From Fimbriimonas sp. (GTDB lineage Bacteria > Armatimonadota > Fimbriimonadia > Fimbriimonadales > Fimbriimonadaceae): 64,000 nucleotides of DNA. The notes under the pieces are model-generated. The model worked only from the letters and a program-made list of their open reading frames with translations. It made no database searches and was not told where the DNA came from. Location: assembly GCA_029866005.1 (NCBI GenBank), contig JARXAE010000021.1:1-64000 (forward strand), in the 5' to 3' direction. This document shows, piece after piece, positions 32,712-40,634 of this stretch (position 1 is the first letter of the stretch; each line of letters opens with the position of its first letter). The translations under genes were made by a program, and so were the position numbers.

Positions 32712-33596
32712 CTAGCGACCGTCTGCAACCAGATTCACGGCGATAGGATTGACGTCTACATAAACCGGATTTGGCAGGTTTTTCATCATATCGGCGCACG
32801 ATTCGAACTCGTAGCCTTGAGCCCGAACAGCGTCGATCATGGGACCAAGCGCTTCGGCAGTGATTGGGTTGTCGTGAAGCAGGATAATCATGCCAGGCTT
32901 CAGCTGCTTGGTCACGTAATCAATAATGCGCTTTGGAGTTGTTTTGGGCAACTTCCGAAGCTCTGGGGTGAGTTCATAGTCTGGGACAGTGCCCACAAAG
33001 TCTTTCGCTCCGATCCCCCAGTGCACCATCACTTCGCCCTTCTGCTTCAAAACATCAATGACCGTATTCGAGAAGCGCATCCCCGGCGGGCGGAACAGGG
33101 TCATCTTCTTGCCGATTGCGTTTTGAACCGCGACGTCACAGGCATGAATCTGGTCAAAAACCTTTTCGCGACTCAGCTTGTCGAGCCTCACATGATCGTA
33201 AGTGTGGTTGCAGATCTCGTGCTTGTCGGCATCAATCATGCGGACAAGGTCGGGGTTTCCATCCACCTGTTTACCCACCAAGAAGAACGATGCCGTGACA
33301 TTCTTGTCCTTAAGAGTCTTGAGCAGCTTTTGGCATGACAGTGGGTAAGGACCATCATCAATCGTGAGTGCAACCGTCTTTCGCTCTCGATTTCCACGGT
33401 AGAAAATACGGCGATCGGGATTGAAATAATCCTTACCGGCAAAACGATCCGCCCAGTAGACCGGCGACACCGCGCTCGAAAGAGCTACGCCCTCATCGCG
33501 TCGAACTCGAAATGCGTTCAAAACGAAACCAGCCACAACAAGTCCGAAGACCGTTGCGGCTGTAATGTAGATTCCCTTTCTCTGCATCTGGCGCAT
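32712..33596 (-). CDS. Polysaccharide deacetylase (NodB domain), membrane anchored
   Basis: Carbohydrate esterase 4 protein of 294 residues. An N-terminal membrane helix ([19 protein letters not shown]) suggests it is anchored outside the membrane. The NodB motifs are present: [11 protein letters not shown] (catalytic Asp pair), CNHTYDHV (metal histidines), RPPGMRFSN and ILLHDNP near the end. The target may be peptidoglycan or a surface glycan N-acetyl group. It overlaps no gene; rpmE lies 21 nt upstream and glyA 16 nt downstream on the same strand. Confidence 0.92.
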   Translation of the reverse strand: MRQMQRKGIYITAATVFGLVVAGFVLNAFRVRRDEGVALSSAVSPVYWADRFAGKDYFNPDRRIFYRGNRERKTVALTIDDGPYPLSCQKLLKTLKDKNVTASFFLVGKQVDGNPDLVRMIDADKHEICNHTYDHVRLDKLSREKVFDQIHACDVAVQNAIGKKMTLFRPPGMRFSNTVIDVLKQKGEVMVHWGIGAKDFVGTVPDYELTPELRKLPKTTPKRIIDYVTKQLKPGMIILLHDNPITAEALGPMIDAVRAQGYEFESCADMMKNLPNPVYVDVNPIAVNLVADGR

Positions 33597-33617
33597 GAGC
33601 AGGTGGGACTCCGTTGT

Positions 33618-33863
33618 TTACTTCTTGGGCGCGTTGCCGTATCGTCGCATAAACTTCTCAACGCGACCTGCGGTATCGACCAGCTTCTTCTGACCCGTAT
33701 AGAATGGGTGGCTAAAAGCGCTGATTTCGCAGTTGATAACGTAGTGATCGACACCGTTTACCGAACGTACGTTGGCGGTTTTGGTGGTCGATGTTCCGAT
33801 CCACTCATGCTCGCCGTCTACAAAAAGAACCGGATAGAGTGTTGGGTGAATTCCTTCCTTCAT
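33618..33863 (-). CDS. rpmE: Ribosomal protein bL31
   Basis: Large-subunit ribosomal protein of 81 residues linking the two subunits. KEGIHPTLYPVLF and the FSHPFYTGQKKLVDTAGRVEKFMRRYG end are diagnostic. Only one Cys is present (in VINCEISAF), so the C-x2-C zinc site of the 'C+' form is missing; this is the 'C-' type. The frame extends to 34004, but ATG 33863 is chosen for length and has GAGG 6 nt upstream. It begins a minus-strand series with the deacetylase and glyA. Confidence 0.93.
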   Translation of the reverse strand: MKEGIHPTLYPVLFVDGEHEWIGTSTTKTANVRSVNGVDHYVINCEISAFSHPFYTGQKKLVDTAGRVEKFMRRYGNAPKK

Positions 33864-33970
33864 GATAACCTCGAATCTCCTATGATACCTTAATTCAAAA
33901 ACAGTGTGGTTTACCCCGCAGGTTCCCGAAACTATTACTGTGGTGCTACGAGCACCTGTCAAGATTGCCG

Positions 33971-34777
33971 ATGAACTCGTTGCAAGCAACCCCGCTCCCG
34001 CCAACTGCGGCCATGCTGTTGATTCAGCATGAGCATCATGACGCGCGGACTTTGCTCACAGTTCTCGCCTCAGACGTGATCGTCACCAAAACAACGCGCA
34101 CAATCTGTGAGTTCCTCGGATTCGAAAGCAACATGCCTCTGATCATTCAGCGGGCGGGACCAGCGGCTTTAGCTCAACTGGCTATTGCGGCTGACCTTTG
34201 GATCTCTGGATCTCGAGTGAGAAGCGCTGTCGTCAGCGGATCCCAAATGTCACTCGGATGTCTTGTCATCGGTTGCTTAGCTCCCATGGCGCTGGAGCAA
34301 GATTTAACTCTGACCGACGCCGAACTTCAAATTAGGGCTGCGTCTTTCGCAATGTTCTCTTCCCTTTCGATCGCACTCGTCGCAAGACAGTTCCCGGAAG
34401 AGTTTGACGCGGCGGCGTCAGTTGCTCGAATGCGCCAGATCCCAATCGCCAATGCATTCCAAACGGTTAACGGAGAGTCGATTCATTCGGCCGCCGGACG
34501 CCTAGCCTCAGCTTGGAACCTGACCCGCGAACTTACTATCGCCTTGCGAGGTCCTCAAGACTTTGACCTTGACGACAAGGAGCGGCTCATTATCGGTGCG
34601 ACTGAAGTTGCAACCATGGCCGCGCAGAGCGCGGGTGTGAGCGTCGAGCCTTGGCCGTATCTGATGCCCTCAGAAAGCATCGAGCAAATCGCCCTCATCC
34701 AAGCAATGGGCATGCGCGCAAAGCGTGTCGCTCTCCGCCTCACCGAGGAGCTGGAACAGCTCCGCGGCGCGGCGTAA
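33971..34777 (+). CDS. HDOD-like helical protein (low similarity)
   Basis: About 268 residues, mostly alpha-helical, with no signal peptide. The opening (ATPLPPTAAMLLIQHEHHDARTLLTVLASDVIVTKTTRTICEFLGFE) follows the HDOD pattern: a Leu-Pro-Pro start, then a helix with Asp-Val-Ile and a small-residue helix. Later features such as the HDOD core motif HE/HDxxH are not seen. It may be a divergent, non-catalytic HDOD signalling protein. TTG 33965 is an alternative start 6 nt upstream. It is divergent from rpmE. Confidence 0.5.
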   Translation: MNSLQATPLPPTAAMLLIQHEHHDARTLLTVLASDVIVTKTTRTICEFLGFESNMPLIIQRAGPAALAQLAIAADLWISGSRVRSAVVSGSQMSLGCLVIGCLAPMALEQDLTLTDAELQIRAASFAMFSSLSIALVARQFPEEFDAAASVARMRQIPIANAFQTVNGESIHSAAGRLASAWNLTRELTIALRGPQDFDLDDKERLIIGATEVATMAAQSAGVSVEPWPYLMPSESIEQIALIQAMGMRAKRVALRLTEELEQLRGAA

Positions 34778-34786
34778 GTTGAATGA

Positions 34787-35770
34787 TTAGTCACGAGCCC
34801 AGAACATTGGGCCAGCAGATTCCTGTATGACCGACTGCTTCAGCACATCGAGAGCCTTTCGGAGTCCTTCCATCGGCGACATGAGACCATCTTCATGCTC
34901 AATTGAAAGCACATAGTCGTAGCCACCCATTCGAAGTTCGGAGCAGAACTGCTTCCACCATTCGACGCCGTGGCCGTAGCCAACCGAGCGGAAAACCCAG
35001 CTTCGACCATTGATGTCTCCGTAGGACTTGGCGTCCAAGTTGCCGTTCAAAGCGGAAGTGTAGTCATTGATCTTCGTGTCCTTCGCGTGGACGTGATACA
35101 GCGCGCCCTCTTGTGCAAGCTGCCGAACCGCCGCGATGGGGTCAATTCCCTGCCACCAAAGGTGGCTAGGGTCGAAGTTTGCCCCAATCCACTCGCCGTC
35201 TGCACCGATACCGTTTCGAAGCTTCAGAAGCGTGTCATTTGAGTAGCAAACGAATCCGGGGTGCATTTCGATTGCAAACTTAACGTTGTGCTGCTTCAGA
35301 AAAGCGGCTTGTTCTTTCCAGTAAGGGAAAACGACATCGTTCCACTGGTACTCCAAAATGTCGCGGAACTCATCTGGCCAAGCGCAGGTGACCCAGTTGG
35401 GGTTCTTCGCTCCGGCAGCGTCTCCTGGGCAGCCGCTGAACCCGTTGACGACAGGAACTCCAAGCATGGAGGCAAGTTTCACACCGTTGACAAAAGCGTT
35501 ATGATGATCTTCAGCAATGCTCTTCACCGGGTGAAGCGCGTTACCGTGGCAGCTCAGTGCAGAGAGCATCAGACCACGGCTCTCGATCTTCTTGAGAAGT
35601 GCATCGCGATCGGCTTTGCTCTCGAGAAGCTTCGCAACATCGAGGTGACCGGAACCGGGATAGGCTCCACAACCGATTTCGACGGCCTGGATGCCCTCGG
35701 CAAGGCAGGTGTCAAGAGCTTCGTCGAGTGGCTTGTCGCCAAACAGCGCGATAAACAGACCTATTTTCAT
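34787..35770 (-). CDS. Sugar phosphate isomerase/epimerase (xylose isomerase-like TIM barrel)
   Basis: A 327-residue AP endonuclease 2-type TIM barrel. KIGLFIALFGDKPLDEALDTC opens the barrel, with EIGCGAYPGSGH, LSALSCHGNALHP, FAIEMHPGFVCYS (metal Glu), GANFDPSHLWWQGID (metal Asp and His), YHVHAKDTKIND and YVLSIEHEDGL as the usual strand-end motifs. These bind a divalent metal, and a keto-sugar or sugar acid is the likely substrate. A perfect inverted repeat covers the region up to and including the start codon. No catabolic gene cluster adjoins. Confidence 0.9.
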   Translation of the reverse strand: MKIGLFIALFGDKPLDEALDTCLAEGIQAVEIGCGAYPGSGHLDVAKLLESKADRDALLKKIESRGLMLSALSCHGNALHPVKSIAEDHHNAFVNGVKLASMLGVPVVNGFSGCPGDAAGAKNPNWVTCAWPDEFRDILEYQWNDVVFPYWKEQAAFLKQHNVKFAIEMHPGFVCYSNDTLLKLRNGIGADGEWIGANFDPSHLWWQGIDPIAAVRQLAQEGALYHVHAKDTKINDYTSALNGNLDAKSYGDINGRSWVFRSVGYGHGVEWWKQFCSELRMGGYDYVLSIEHEDGLMSPMEGLRKALDVLKQSVIQESAGPMFWARD

Positions 35771-35806
35771 CTTCGCCCGTGAGTTTATTCCCTTTCGGGC
35801 GAAGAT
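35769..35806. promoter_or_regulatory. Inverted repeat over the isomerase start codon
   Basis: Arms ATCTTCGCCCG (35769-35779) and CGGGCGAAGAT (35796-35806) are perfect 11-bp complements with a 16-nt spacer. On the minus strand the inner arm runs into the ATG at 35770. It could form an mRNA hairpin that hides the ribosome site, or act as an operator. No T-tract is present. Confidence 0.45.
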
Positions 35807-35818
35807 TGGCGGTTTGGA

Positions 35819-36010
35819 TTAGAGGGTTTGCAAAACTTCGATGATTGCTGCGAAGTTAGGCAGGTCGCCAGGCGTAGGAGTCTCTTCTGAATACCGGATG
35901 ATCCCCGCCTTGTCGATTACAAAAGCGGCCCGCTTGGAAGCCGGGCCAAGACCGGCGAGGTCAGGAAGAACCTTCCGGCACGGGGAATCAAAACCAAAAA
36001 CGCCACTCAA
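35819..36010 (-). pseudogene. Truncated peroxiredoxin (C-terminal remnant)
   Basis: The 63-codon open frame encodes LAGLGPASKRAAFVIDKAGIIRYSE and a closing PNFAAIIEVLQTL. This matches the last third of AhpC/TSA-type peroxiredoxins, especially the Arg-Ala-x-Phe-Val-Ile-Asp-Lys strand. The resolving and peroxidatic cysteine part is missing; the only Cys (SPCRKVL) is not in the active-site context. The only possible start is a TTG inside the 30-bp palindrome at 35996-36025. I read it as a decayed gene whose 5' part was lost, abutting the PEP-CTERM gene's terminator. It could also be a fragment transcribed with the isomerase. Confidence 0.7.
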
Positions 36011-36025
36011 TTGAGTGGCGTTTTT
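35996..36025 (-). terminator. Perfect palindromic terminator after the PEP-CTERM gene
   Basis: A 30-bp perfect palindrome, with arm AAAAACGCCACTCAA and its complement. It forms a long stem with flanking A and T tracts and lies 17 nt beyond the stop of the PEP-CTERM gene on the minus strand. The A/T ends give a U-run in either direction. Confidence 0.88.
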
Positions 36026-36042
36026 GATATCTCTGATGAGAC

Positions 36043-36768
36043 TTACTTGTTTCGGCGTCGTCGAGCAAGCCCAAGAAGACCGAGTCCAAGAGCAGCCATC
36101 GATGCAGGCTCAGGAACGACAGCGTAGCGCCCCTTTGCAGGTTCCAGGATGAACTGGGTTGTGTTCCAGGTTGCATTGGAAGTGAACGAGATGTTGCCGC
36201 CTTCACTAAATCCAGGTCCAATGTTCGTATTGCCCCAGGTTCCCTCCTCTCGGAACTTGAAATCGATCGTTGTGTTTGGAGCCAAGAACGTGTTTGGCAG
36301 TTCTGCAGTTGCGTAACGACCGTTACCAAGGTAGGTCATCGAAATCGGTGTGCTGAAACCGTTAAAGGAGCCCATGACTTCGAAATTCTTCGAATACTGG
36401 TTGTCCATTTCGAAACCGAGTCGGTGCCCTGTTGCCGGCATCCAACCCTCAGCAAGGTCTGTATTGTCCGTCGCATCTGGATCCAGAACAACTTTCATAG
36501 AAGTTGCGGTTGCGTTGACCCTGGAGTTATTACCGTAACCTCCGGACCAGCCGGCACCGTTGAAAGTCTTGAACTCATAGTTCTGTCCAATGGTTAGTCC
36601 AGTGAACGTAGCCTCATAAAAACCGGTTGAACCATTAAAAGCCATCGCGATGGATGAGCCAAGTCCGGGTTCACTCCAACCTACAGGAGCCCCTGTCAAG
36701 TAATAAGTCTGCGCCGTACCGACTGCAGCCGTCAGGACGAAAAGTCCGCCAATTAAAAATCGCTTCAT
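36043..36768 (-). CDS. PEP-CTERM-sorted secreted protein
   Basis: A 241-residue exported protein. The signal peptide is FLIGGLFVLTAAVGTAQ. The body is beta-rich and resembles a carbohydrate-binding or surface module: YYLTGAPVGWSEPGLG, YEATFTGLTIGQNYEFKTFNG, FEVMGSFNGFSTPI, NTTIDFKFREEGTW. It ends VPEPASMAALGLGLLGLARRRR, the PEP-CTERM sorting signal, comprising Val-Pro-Glu-Pro, a hydrophobic helix and an Arg cluster. This tail is cleaved by an exosortase and leads to surface or exopolysaccharide association. No exosortase gene is in the window. ATG 36768 has GGTGA upstream; a full promoter lies at 36816-36845. Confidence 0.92.
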   Translation of the reverse strand: MKRFLIGGLFVLTAAVGTAQTYYLTGAPVGWSEPGLGSSIAMAFNGSTGFYEATFTGLTIGQNYEFKTFNGAGWSGGYGNNSRVNATATSMKVVLDPDATDNTDLAEGWMPATGHRLGFEMDNQYSKNFEVMGSFNGFSTPISMTYLGNGRYATAELPNTFLAPNTTIDFKFREEGTWGNTNIGPGFSEGGNISFTSNATWNTTQFILEPAKGRYAVVPEPASMAALGLGLLGLARRRRNK

Positions 36769-36815
36769 TGCCAATTCACCGTTGAAAGAATCCGAGAATA
36801 CGAATTCACAAACGG

Positions 36816-36845
36816 ATTATAACACAACTCTAACAAAACGCTCAA
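36816..36845 (-). promoter_or_regulatory. Promoter of the PEP-CTERM gene
   Basis: On the minus strand, TTGAGC (36845-36840) and TATAAT (36821-36816) are separated by 18 nt. The predicted start point near 36809 gives a leader of about 40 nt with a GGTGA ribosome site. Confidence 0.6.
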
Positions 36846-36886
36846 AGTTTCTGCTGGTAATTTTTACAGTTTTCTAAATCACCCTC

Positions 36887-36916
36887 TTGACAAGAACATG
36901 TAGACATCTGTGTAGT
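36887..36916 (+). promoter_or_regulatory. Promoter of the DinB-like gene, near-leaderless
   Basis: TTGACA (36887-36892), an 18-nt spacer and TGTAGT (36911-36916). The start codon at 36927 is only 10 nt beyond the -10 box, so the leader would be about 4 nt and contain no Shine-Dalgarno. Confidence 0.5.
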
Positions 36917-36926
36917 TCGCATCGTT

Positions 36927-37382
36927 ATGAACGTCATCGACTTCATCATTCAGGACACTGAACGAAATTTCGCCAACTTCTTCGAAAACTGCCGCAAGGT
37001 TCCCGCCGATAAAATGGACTGGAAGCCACTCGACACTGGTCGCTCGACCCTCGACCAAGCTCAGGAAGTCGCACTCTGCCCACTCTGGGTGCCCGGACTT
37101 CTGGCTGCGAGAGGATTTGATCCATCCATCTTTGGCGGTTTCGAAGAAGCCAAAGCGACTCTCACCGATCTCGCTGCTTGCGAGGCAGCCGCTAACGAGA
37201 ACATGAAGAAATTCAGCGAAGCCGTGAGAGCATTCCCAGAAGCTGAATTCCAAACCGAAGTCGAGTTCCCCTGGGGCAAATACACCTTCCTCCAGACGAT
37301 GACCTTCGCGGGTTGGAACGCAACCTATCACATGGGTCAGGTCAGCTACATCCAAACCCTGTACGGCGATCAGTCAATGTGA
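36927..37382 (+). CDS. DinB-like four-helix protein
   Basis: A 151-residue protein with the DinB/YfiT four-helix pattern: IDFIIQDTERNFANFFENCRKV, then MDWKPLDTGRSTLDQAQEVALCPLW, and the late WNATYHMGQVSYIQTLYGD that matches the last metal motif. DinB proteins bind a metal through three His. Here the second helix has GluValAla instead of the usual His, so one ligand appears missing. The function of most members is unknown; some are thiol-dependent transferases. ATG 36927 is at the predicted transcription start. Confidence 0.75.
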   Translation: MNVIDFIIQDTERNFANFFENCRKVPADKMDWKPLDTGRSTLDQAQEVALCPLWVPGLLAARGFDPSIFGGFEEAKATLTDLAACEAAANENMKKFSEAVRAFPEAEFQTEVEFPWGKYTFLQTMTFAGWNATYHMGQVSYIQTLYGDQSM

Positions 37383-37383
37383 A

Positions 37384-37743
37384 TCAGGCTCGGCACTGAC
37401 GGGTCAGCTTCTGATTTATCCAATGGAACGTGATCAGAAGCGCTCCGCCTAGAACCGAGAACACCCATCCTGGCTCATTTTTATGGGCCAGGAAAATCAT
37501 CGCAATTCCACAAAGAAACAGGACGGGTGGATGCCACGAATGGTGTAGCCGGTAGCCCCTGACAACTGCCCAAAGTCCGAGAGCAACCGTGGAACCGATA
37601 AAAAGGAATTCGAGAATCGGGTTTCCCACAAAGCCTAATCCCGCCGAGGAAAGAACGCCAAGAGCCAAACCCGTGAGGGCGCAGTGAACAGCGCAAGCAA
37701 AGCTTGCGACGGAACCAAGTTGATCAACATTGGGCCGATTCAC
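37384..37743 (-). CDS. MerC-family small membrane protein
   Basis: A 119-residue protein with about four hydrophobic helices (FACAVHCALTGLALGVLSSAGLGF, ILEFLFIGSTVALGLWAVVRGYRLHHSW, VLFLCGIAMIFLAH, VFSVLGGALLITFHW). DQLGSVASFACAVHCALTGL matches the first helix of MerC-type mercury uptake proteins, including the Cys-x3-His-Cys motif. The second Cys pair typical of active MerC is not clear. The start is GTG 37743. The open frame upstream to 37830 runs into tRNA-Arg and is rejected. TATAAT is 6 nt before the GTG, suggesting leaderless translation. No other mer gene is nearby. Confidence 0.7.
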   Translation of the reverse strand: MNRPNVDQLGSVASFACAVHCALTGLALGVLSSAGLGFVGNPILEFLFIGSTVALGLWAVVRGYRLHHSWHPPVLFLCGIAMIFLAHKNEPGWVFSVLGGALLITFHWINQKLTRQCRA

Positions 37744-37785
37744 ACACAGATTATACCCTAAGGGGGTAACCGGTTGGGAGGATAT

Positions 37786-37861
37786 TGGCGCGCTCGAGAG
37801 GACTCGAACCTCCGACCTCCGGCTCCGCAAGCCGATGCTCTATCCACTGAGCTACGAGCGC
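37786..37861 (-). tRNA. tRNA-Arg (anticodon GCG)
   Basis: A complete cloverleaf folds. The acceptor arm GCGCTCG (5' end at 37861) pairs with CGAGCGC; D-arm GCTC/GAGC; anticodon stem TCGGC/GCCGG around loop TTGCGGA; T-arm GGAGG/CCTCT with TTCGAGT. The discriminator is G and CCA is encoded (37788-37786). The anticodon GCG would read CGC and CGU. Most bacteria read these with A34 modified to inosine (ACG), so G34 is less common. Confidence 0.95.
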
Positions 37862-37888
37862 GTTAGGAAAGAGATAATACCTCAATCA

Positions 37889-40402
37889 CTACGCGGCGAG
37901 GTCGTTGCCGTTGTGCGCCAAGAGGACGAGATCTTCAAGTGGCAACGGCTTGCTGAAGAAGTATCCCTGGCTGAATTCCACCTGTTTTGCGGCAAGGAAC
38001 TCATACTGCGGTTCGGTCTCAATGCCCTCGGCAACGATCTGAAGATTGAGCGCCCGGGCGAGACGAATGATGGTTCCAATCACCTCTTCTTGCTTCTTAT
38101 CTACTGCAATTCCATCGACAAACCTCTTGTCAATCTTCAGAATATCAAAAGGAAGGCTCGCCAGCGTAGCCAGCGACGAGTAACCGGTTCCAAAGTCATC
38201 AATCGCCAGGCTGAAGCCACGGTCCTGAAGCTGAACGAGCATCGCTAGACATTCACCGGCATCGTGCATGATCGAGGATTCAGTCACCTCAATAATGAGG
38301 TTCTTCGTGGTGATCCCCCATCGATCAACCGCTGCACTGAACGCATGGAGTGTTGTTGTGTTCTTCAACTGACGCAGAGAAAGATTCATGCTAATCGCAA
38401 AACTCTCGTCGCGGGTCAGCTCAATGACCTTCTTGATCGCCTTTGCGGTCTCGTCAAGAACATAGTTGCCAAGGTCGTTGATAATGTCTGATTCTTCCGC
38501 AATGGGGATAAACGTCGCCGGAGAAACCTGCCCAAAGCGGCTCGAATTCCACCTGAGAAGCGCCTCAGCTTTCACCAGGCGTTTCGTTCGGTTGCAGTAG
38601 ATCGGCTGGAAGACAAGGTGAAACTCGCCATCGGTTAAAGCCTGCCTCATGGCAGTTTCCAGTTCGACCCGCATTTTGGCCCGGAAGCTCATCTCTGGCT
38701 TGTAGATCACCGGGTAGATCGACTGATTTTTCCGAGCATTCTCCAACGCAAGGTTGGCTTTTCGCAATATTCCTGTCGCGGTCTCACCATCCTCGGCTTG
38801 GACGTAGCCGATTCGGCACATTTTCGCAATCTCGACTCCGTCAATGTGGATTGCCTTTTGGCAGAGTTCGTCAATCTTGCCGACAATCCAAGACATCGCG
38901 TGAGTGTCGGGAACGATAACCACAAAGTCATCTCCTGCAAGCCGACCCACAATCCCAGCCGATGCGACTCCTTCGGATAACGTCGCACCAAATGCTTTCA
39001 AGAGCTTGTCTCCTATCTCAGCACCCCACGACTCGTTAATGTTGCGGAAGTTGCTGATCTCTATCCCGACGACGCCCATCCGGGGGGACTCACTGAGGAA
39101 GAACGAGATCACTTCATGGATCTTCGTGCGATTGATGAGACCTGTAACCGTATCAAAAAATGCCAGCTGTCGGACTTCTTCGCCTCGCGCTCTCGTTTCA
39201 GAGATATCGCTGACAAAACCCTCGAGTGAAATCGTGCCGTCAGGATTATAGGCAAGCATGAGTTGCTCAGAGAACCAATATGAGTTGCCATTGTCACGGC
39301 AAATCCTGTATTCCGTCGAAATAGTCTCTGACTTCTTAGCGACTGCTTCTTTGACTGCTCTCTGCCAAAGCTGCTCATCTTCGGGATCGCGCAAAGTCTC
39401 CCAAAGATAGTCAAATGTGTCACCCGACGCAATTTGGTGCTCAATCCAAGCAAACGGAGATTGATGCTTAAGCATCGCCGCCCAACTGAGTTTTCCGTCG
39501 TGGATCTTTGCGTGTCCCATCCAAACAAGGCACCCCGCGGCATTTAAGGTTCGGACTAGTGACTCATTCAGTGCCTTTGCCTCTTGTGCGGTGGCGGCCA
39601 AATTCTCTTCAGTTCGCCCCAGTTTTGAGCTTTGTTCAGAAACCGTTACTCGAAGACGTCTAACAATCATTCCCGCAATGACTCCAAGGAGAAGACTAAA
39701 GGCAAACGCCCCGAAAATGCCGACTTCAAAAGACGCCTCAAGGTCTTCTAGGTCGTGCGCAAGGGGTGCGTTCTTAACGTCAAGACAAACCGCTGCCACT
39801 GGTTTTCCATTTCTACCAAGAAGAGCTGCGTAACTTCGCAGAACATCGGCACCTGGCTCTTCTAGAACGATTTGGTCCAGGGAAGGTCTTCCGGTTTTGA
39901 GGGTTAAAAGAAGATTCGCACTCGGCTTATCGATCGACTCCCCAATCTTCGCCTGCAAAATCTGGCGTCCATCCTCGCGTCTGGCAGTGGGACCCGGATC
40001 AACCACGTAAGTTACACGACCCTTGATGAGTCTGACAACAAATGCATTTGCTAAGCGAGGATCTCTAGCAATGAACCGACGGAGCGAAGTGAGCGTTTGT
40101 TGGTAAGAAGGTTTCGGCTTGTCGGCTTCTGTCCAAACCGTCTTGAGCTTCACCGGATTGACGCTCTTGGCAAGCAGTCCCCCGGTCAGAATTCGCATTT
40201 CGTTATAGCTTGTGATGATTCTGGACCTGGCCGCCTTCTTTACGCCCATGCCAGCAATAAAGCCACTTGCGAGGCTGACAGTGAACACAAACAAGCCAAA
40301 CCGAACCGCTACGCCAAGTGCCCCCCGCCCTTCAGCAGGTTTTGCAGACAGACTGACCTGAGTCGAATTCTTCTTCGTCCCTCGGCCGATTTTCCCTCTC
40401 AT
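37889..40402 (-). CDS. Membrane GGDEF-EAL protein with PAS domain (cyclic-di-GMP phosphodiesterase candidate)
   Basis: An 837-residue signalling protein. A membrane helix near residue 40 (VRFGLFVFTVSLASGFIAGMG) and another near residue 230 (IFGAFAFSLLLGVIAGMIV) bracket an extracytoplasmic sensor region. A PAS-like domain (LSWAAMLKHQSPFAWIEHQ ... EGFVSDISETRA) follows. The GGDEF domain has AGDDF in GRLAGDDFVVIV in place of GGDEF, so cyclase activity is doubtful. The EAL domain looks intact: KAEALLRW, EVTESSIMHD, DDFGTGYSSL, KIDKRFV and VAEGIET. A c-di-GMP phosphodiesterase that may use its degenerate GGDEF domain as a GTP sensor is likely. It sits next to flhA on the opposite strand, which fits motility control. 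Confidence 0.92.
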   Translation of the reverse strand: MRGKIGRGTKKNSTQVSLSAKPAEGRGALGVAVRFGLFVFTVSLASGFIAGMGVKKAARSRIITSYNEMRILTGGLLAKSVNPVKLKTVWTEADKPKPSYQQTLTSLRRFIARDPRLANAFVVRLIKGRVTYVVDPGPTARREDGRQILQAKIGESIDKPSANLLLTLKTGRPSLDQIVLEEPGADVLRSYAALLGRNGKPVAAVCLDVKNAPLAHDLEDLEASFEVGIFGAFAFSLLLGVIAGMIVRRLRVTVSEQSSKLGRTEENLAATAQEAKALNESLVRTLNAAGCLVWMGHAKIHDGKLSWAAMLKHQSPFAWIEHQIASGDTFDYLWETLRDPEDEQLWQRAVKEAVAKKSETISTEYRICRDNGNSYWFSEQLMLAYNPDGTISLEGFVSDISETRARGEEVRQLAFFDTVTGLINRTKIHEVISFFLSESPRMGVVGIEISNFRNINESWGAEIGDKLLKAFGATLSEGVASAGIVGRLAGDDFVVIVPDTHAMSWIVGKIDELCQKAIHIDGVEIAKMCRIGYVQAEDGETATGILRKANLALENARKNQSIYPVIYKPEMSFRAKMRVELETAMRQALTDGEFHLVFQPIYCNRTKRLVKAEALLRWNSSRFGQVSPATFIPIAEESDIINDLGNYVLDETAKAIKKVIELTRDESFAISMNLSLRQLKNTTTLHAFSAAVDRWGITTKNLIIEVTESSIMHDAGECLAMLVQLQDRGFSLAIDDFGTGYSSLATLASLPFDILKIDKRFVDGIAVDKKQEEVIGTIIRLARALNLQIVAEGIETEPQYEFLAAKQVEFSQGYFFSKPLPLEDLVLLAHNGNDLAA

Positions 40403-40504
40403 GGCGTATCGAAATTTGAGCTAGAGCACAAACCAGTGCCTTGGCCCACCTTACGTATTCCACAACGGGCTCCCAGTTACCTAGAGAAATAACAGTATTT
40501 CCAG

Positions 40505-40516
40505 GTTCCATGGAAC
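40505..40516. promoter_or_regulatory. 12-bp palindrome between the EAL gene and flhA
   Basis: The perfect palindrome GTTCCATGGAAC lies in the 232-nt divergent gap. A single short palindrome is weak evidence for an operator; the rest of this gap shows no clear promoter to my eye. Confidence 0.25.
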
Positions 40517-40634
40517 AGAGACTTGTCCGCTCCTCCCGATCGATCTGAATCCCTCAGGCAATTACCGGTTTTGCCCTCCAAAAGTGCGGCTGGCATCCAA
40601 TAACTCCAATACGGGCATCCTTTGCCTCAAGCCA

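Noticed and set aside
36927-37382. DinB-like gene as a canonical metal-binding DinB
   Set aside because: The expected His in helix 2 is not visible, so the metal-dependent thiol-transferase role is not asserted.
37743-37830. Extension of the MerC-like frame to 37830
   Set aside because: The added codons fall inside the tRNA-Arg gene; GTG 37743 is the better start.
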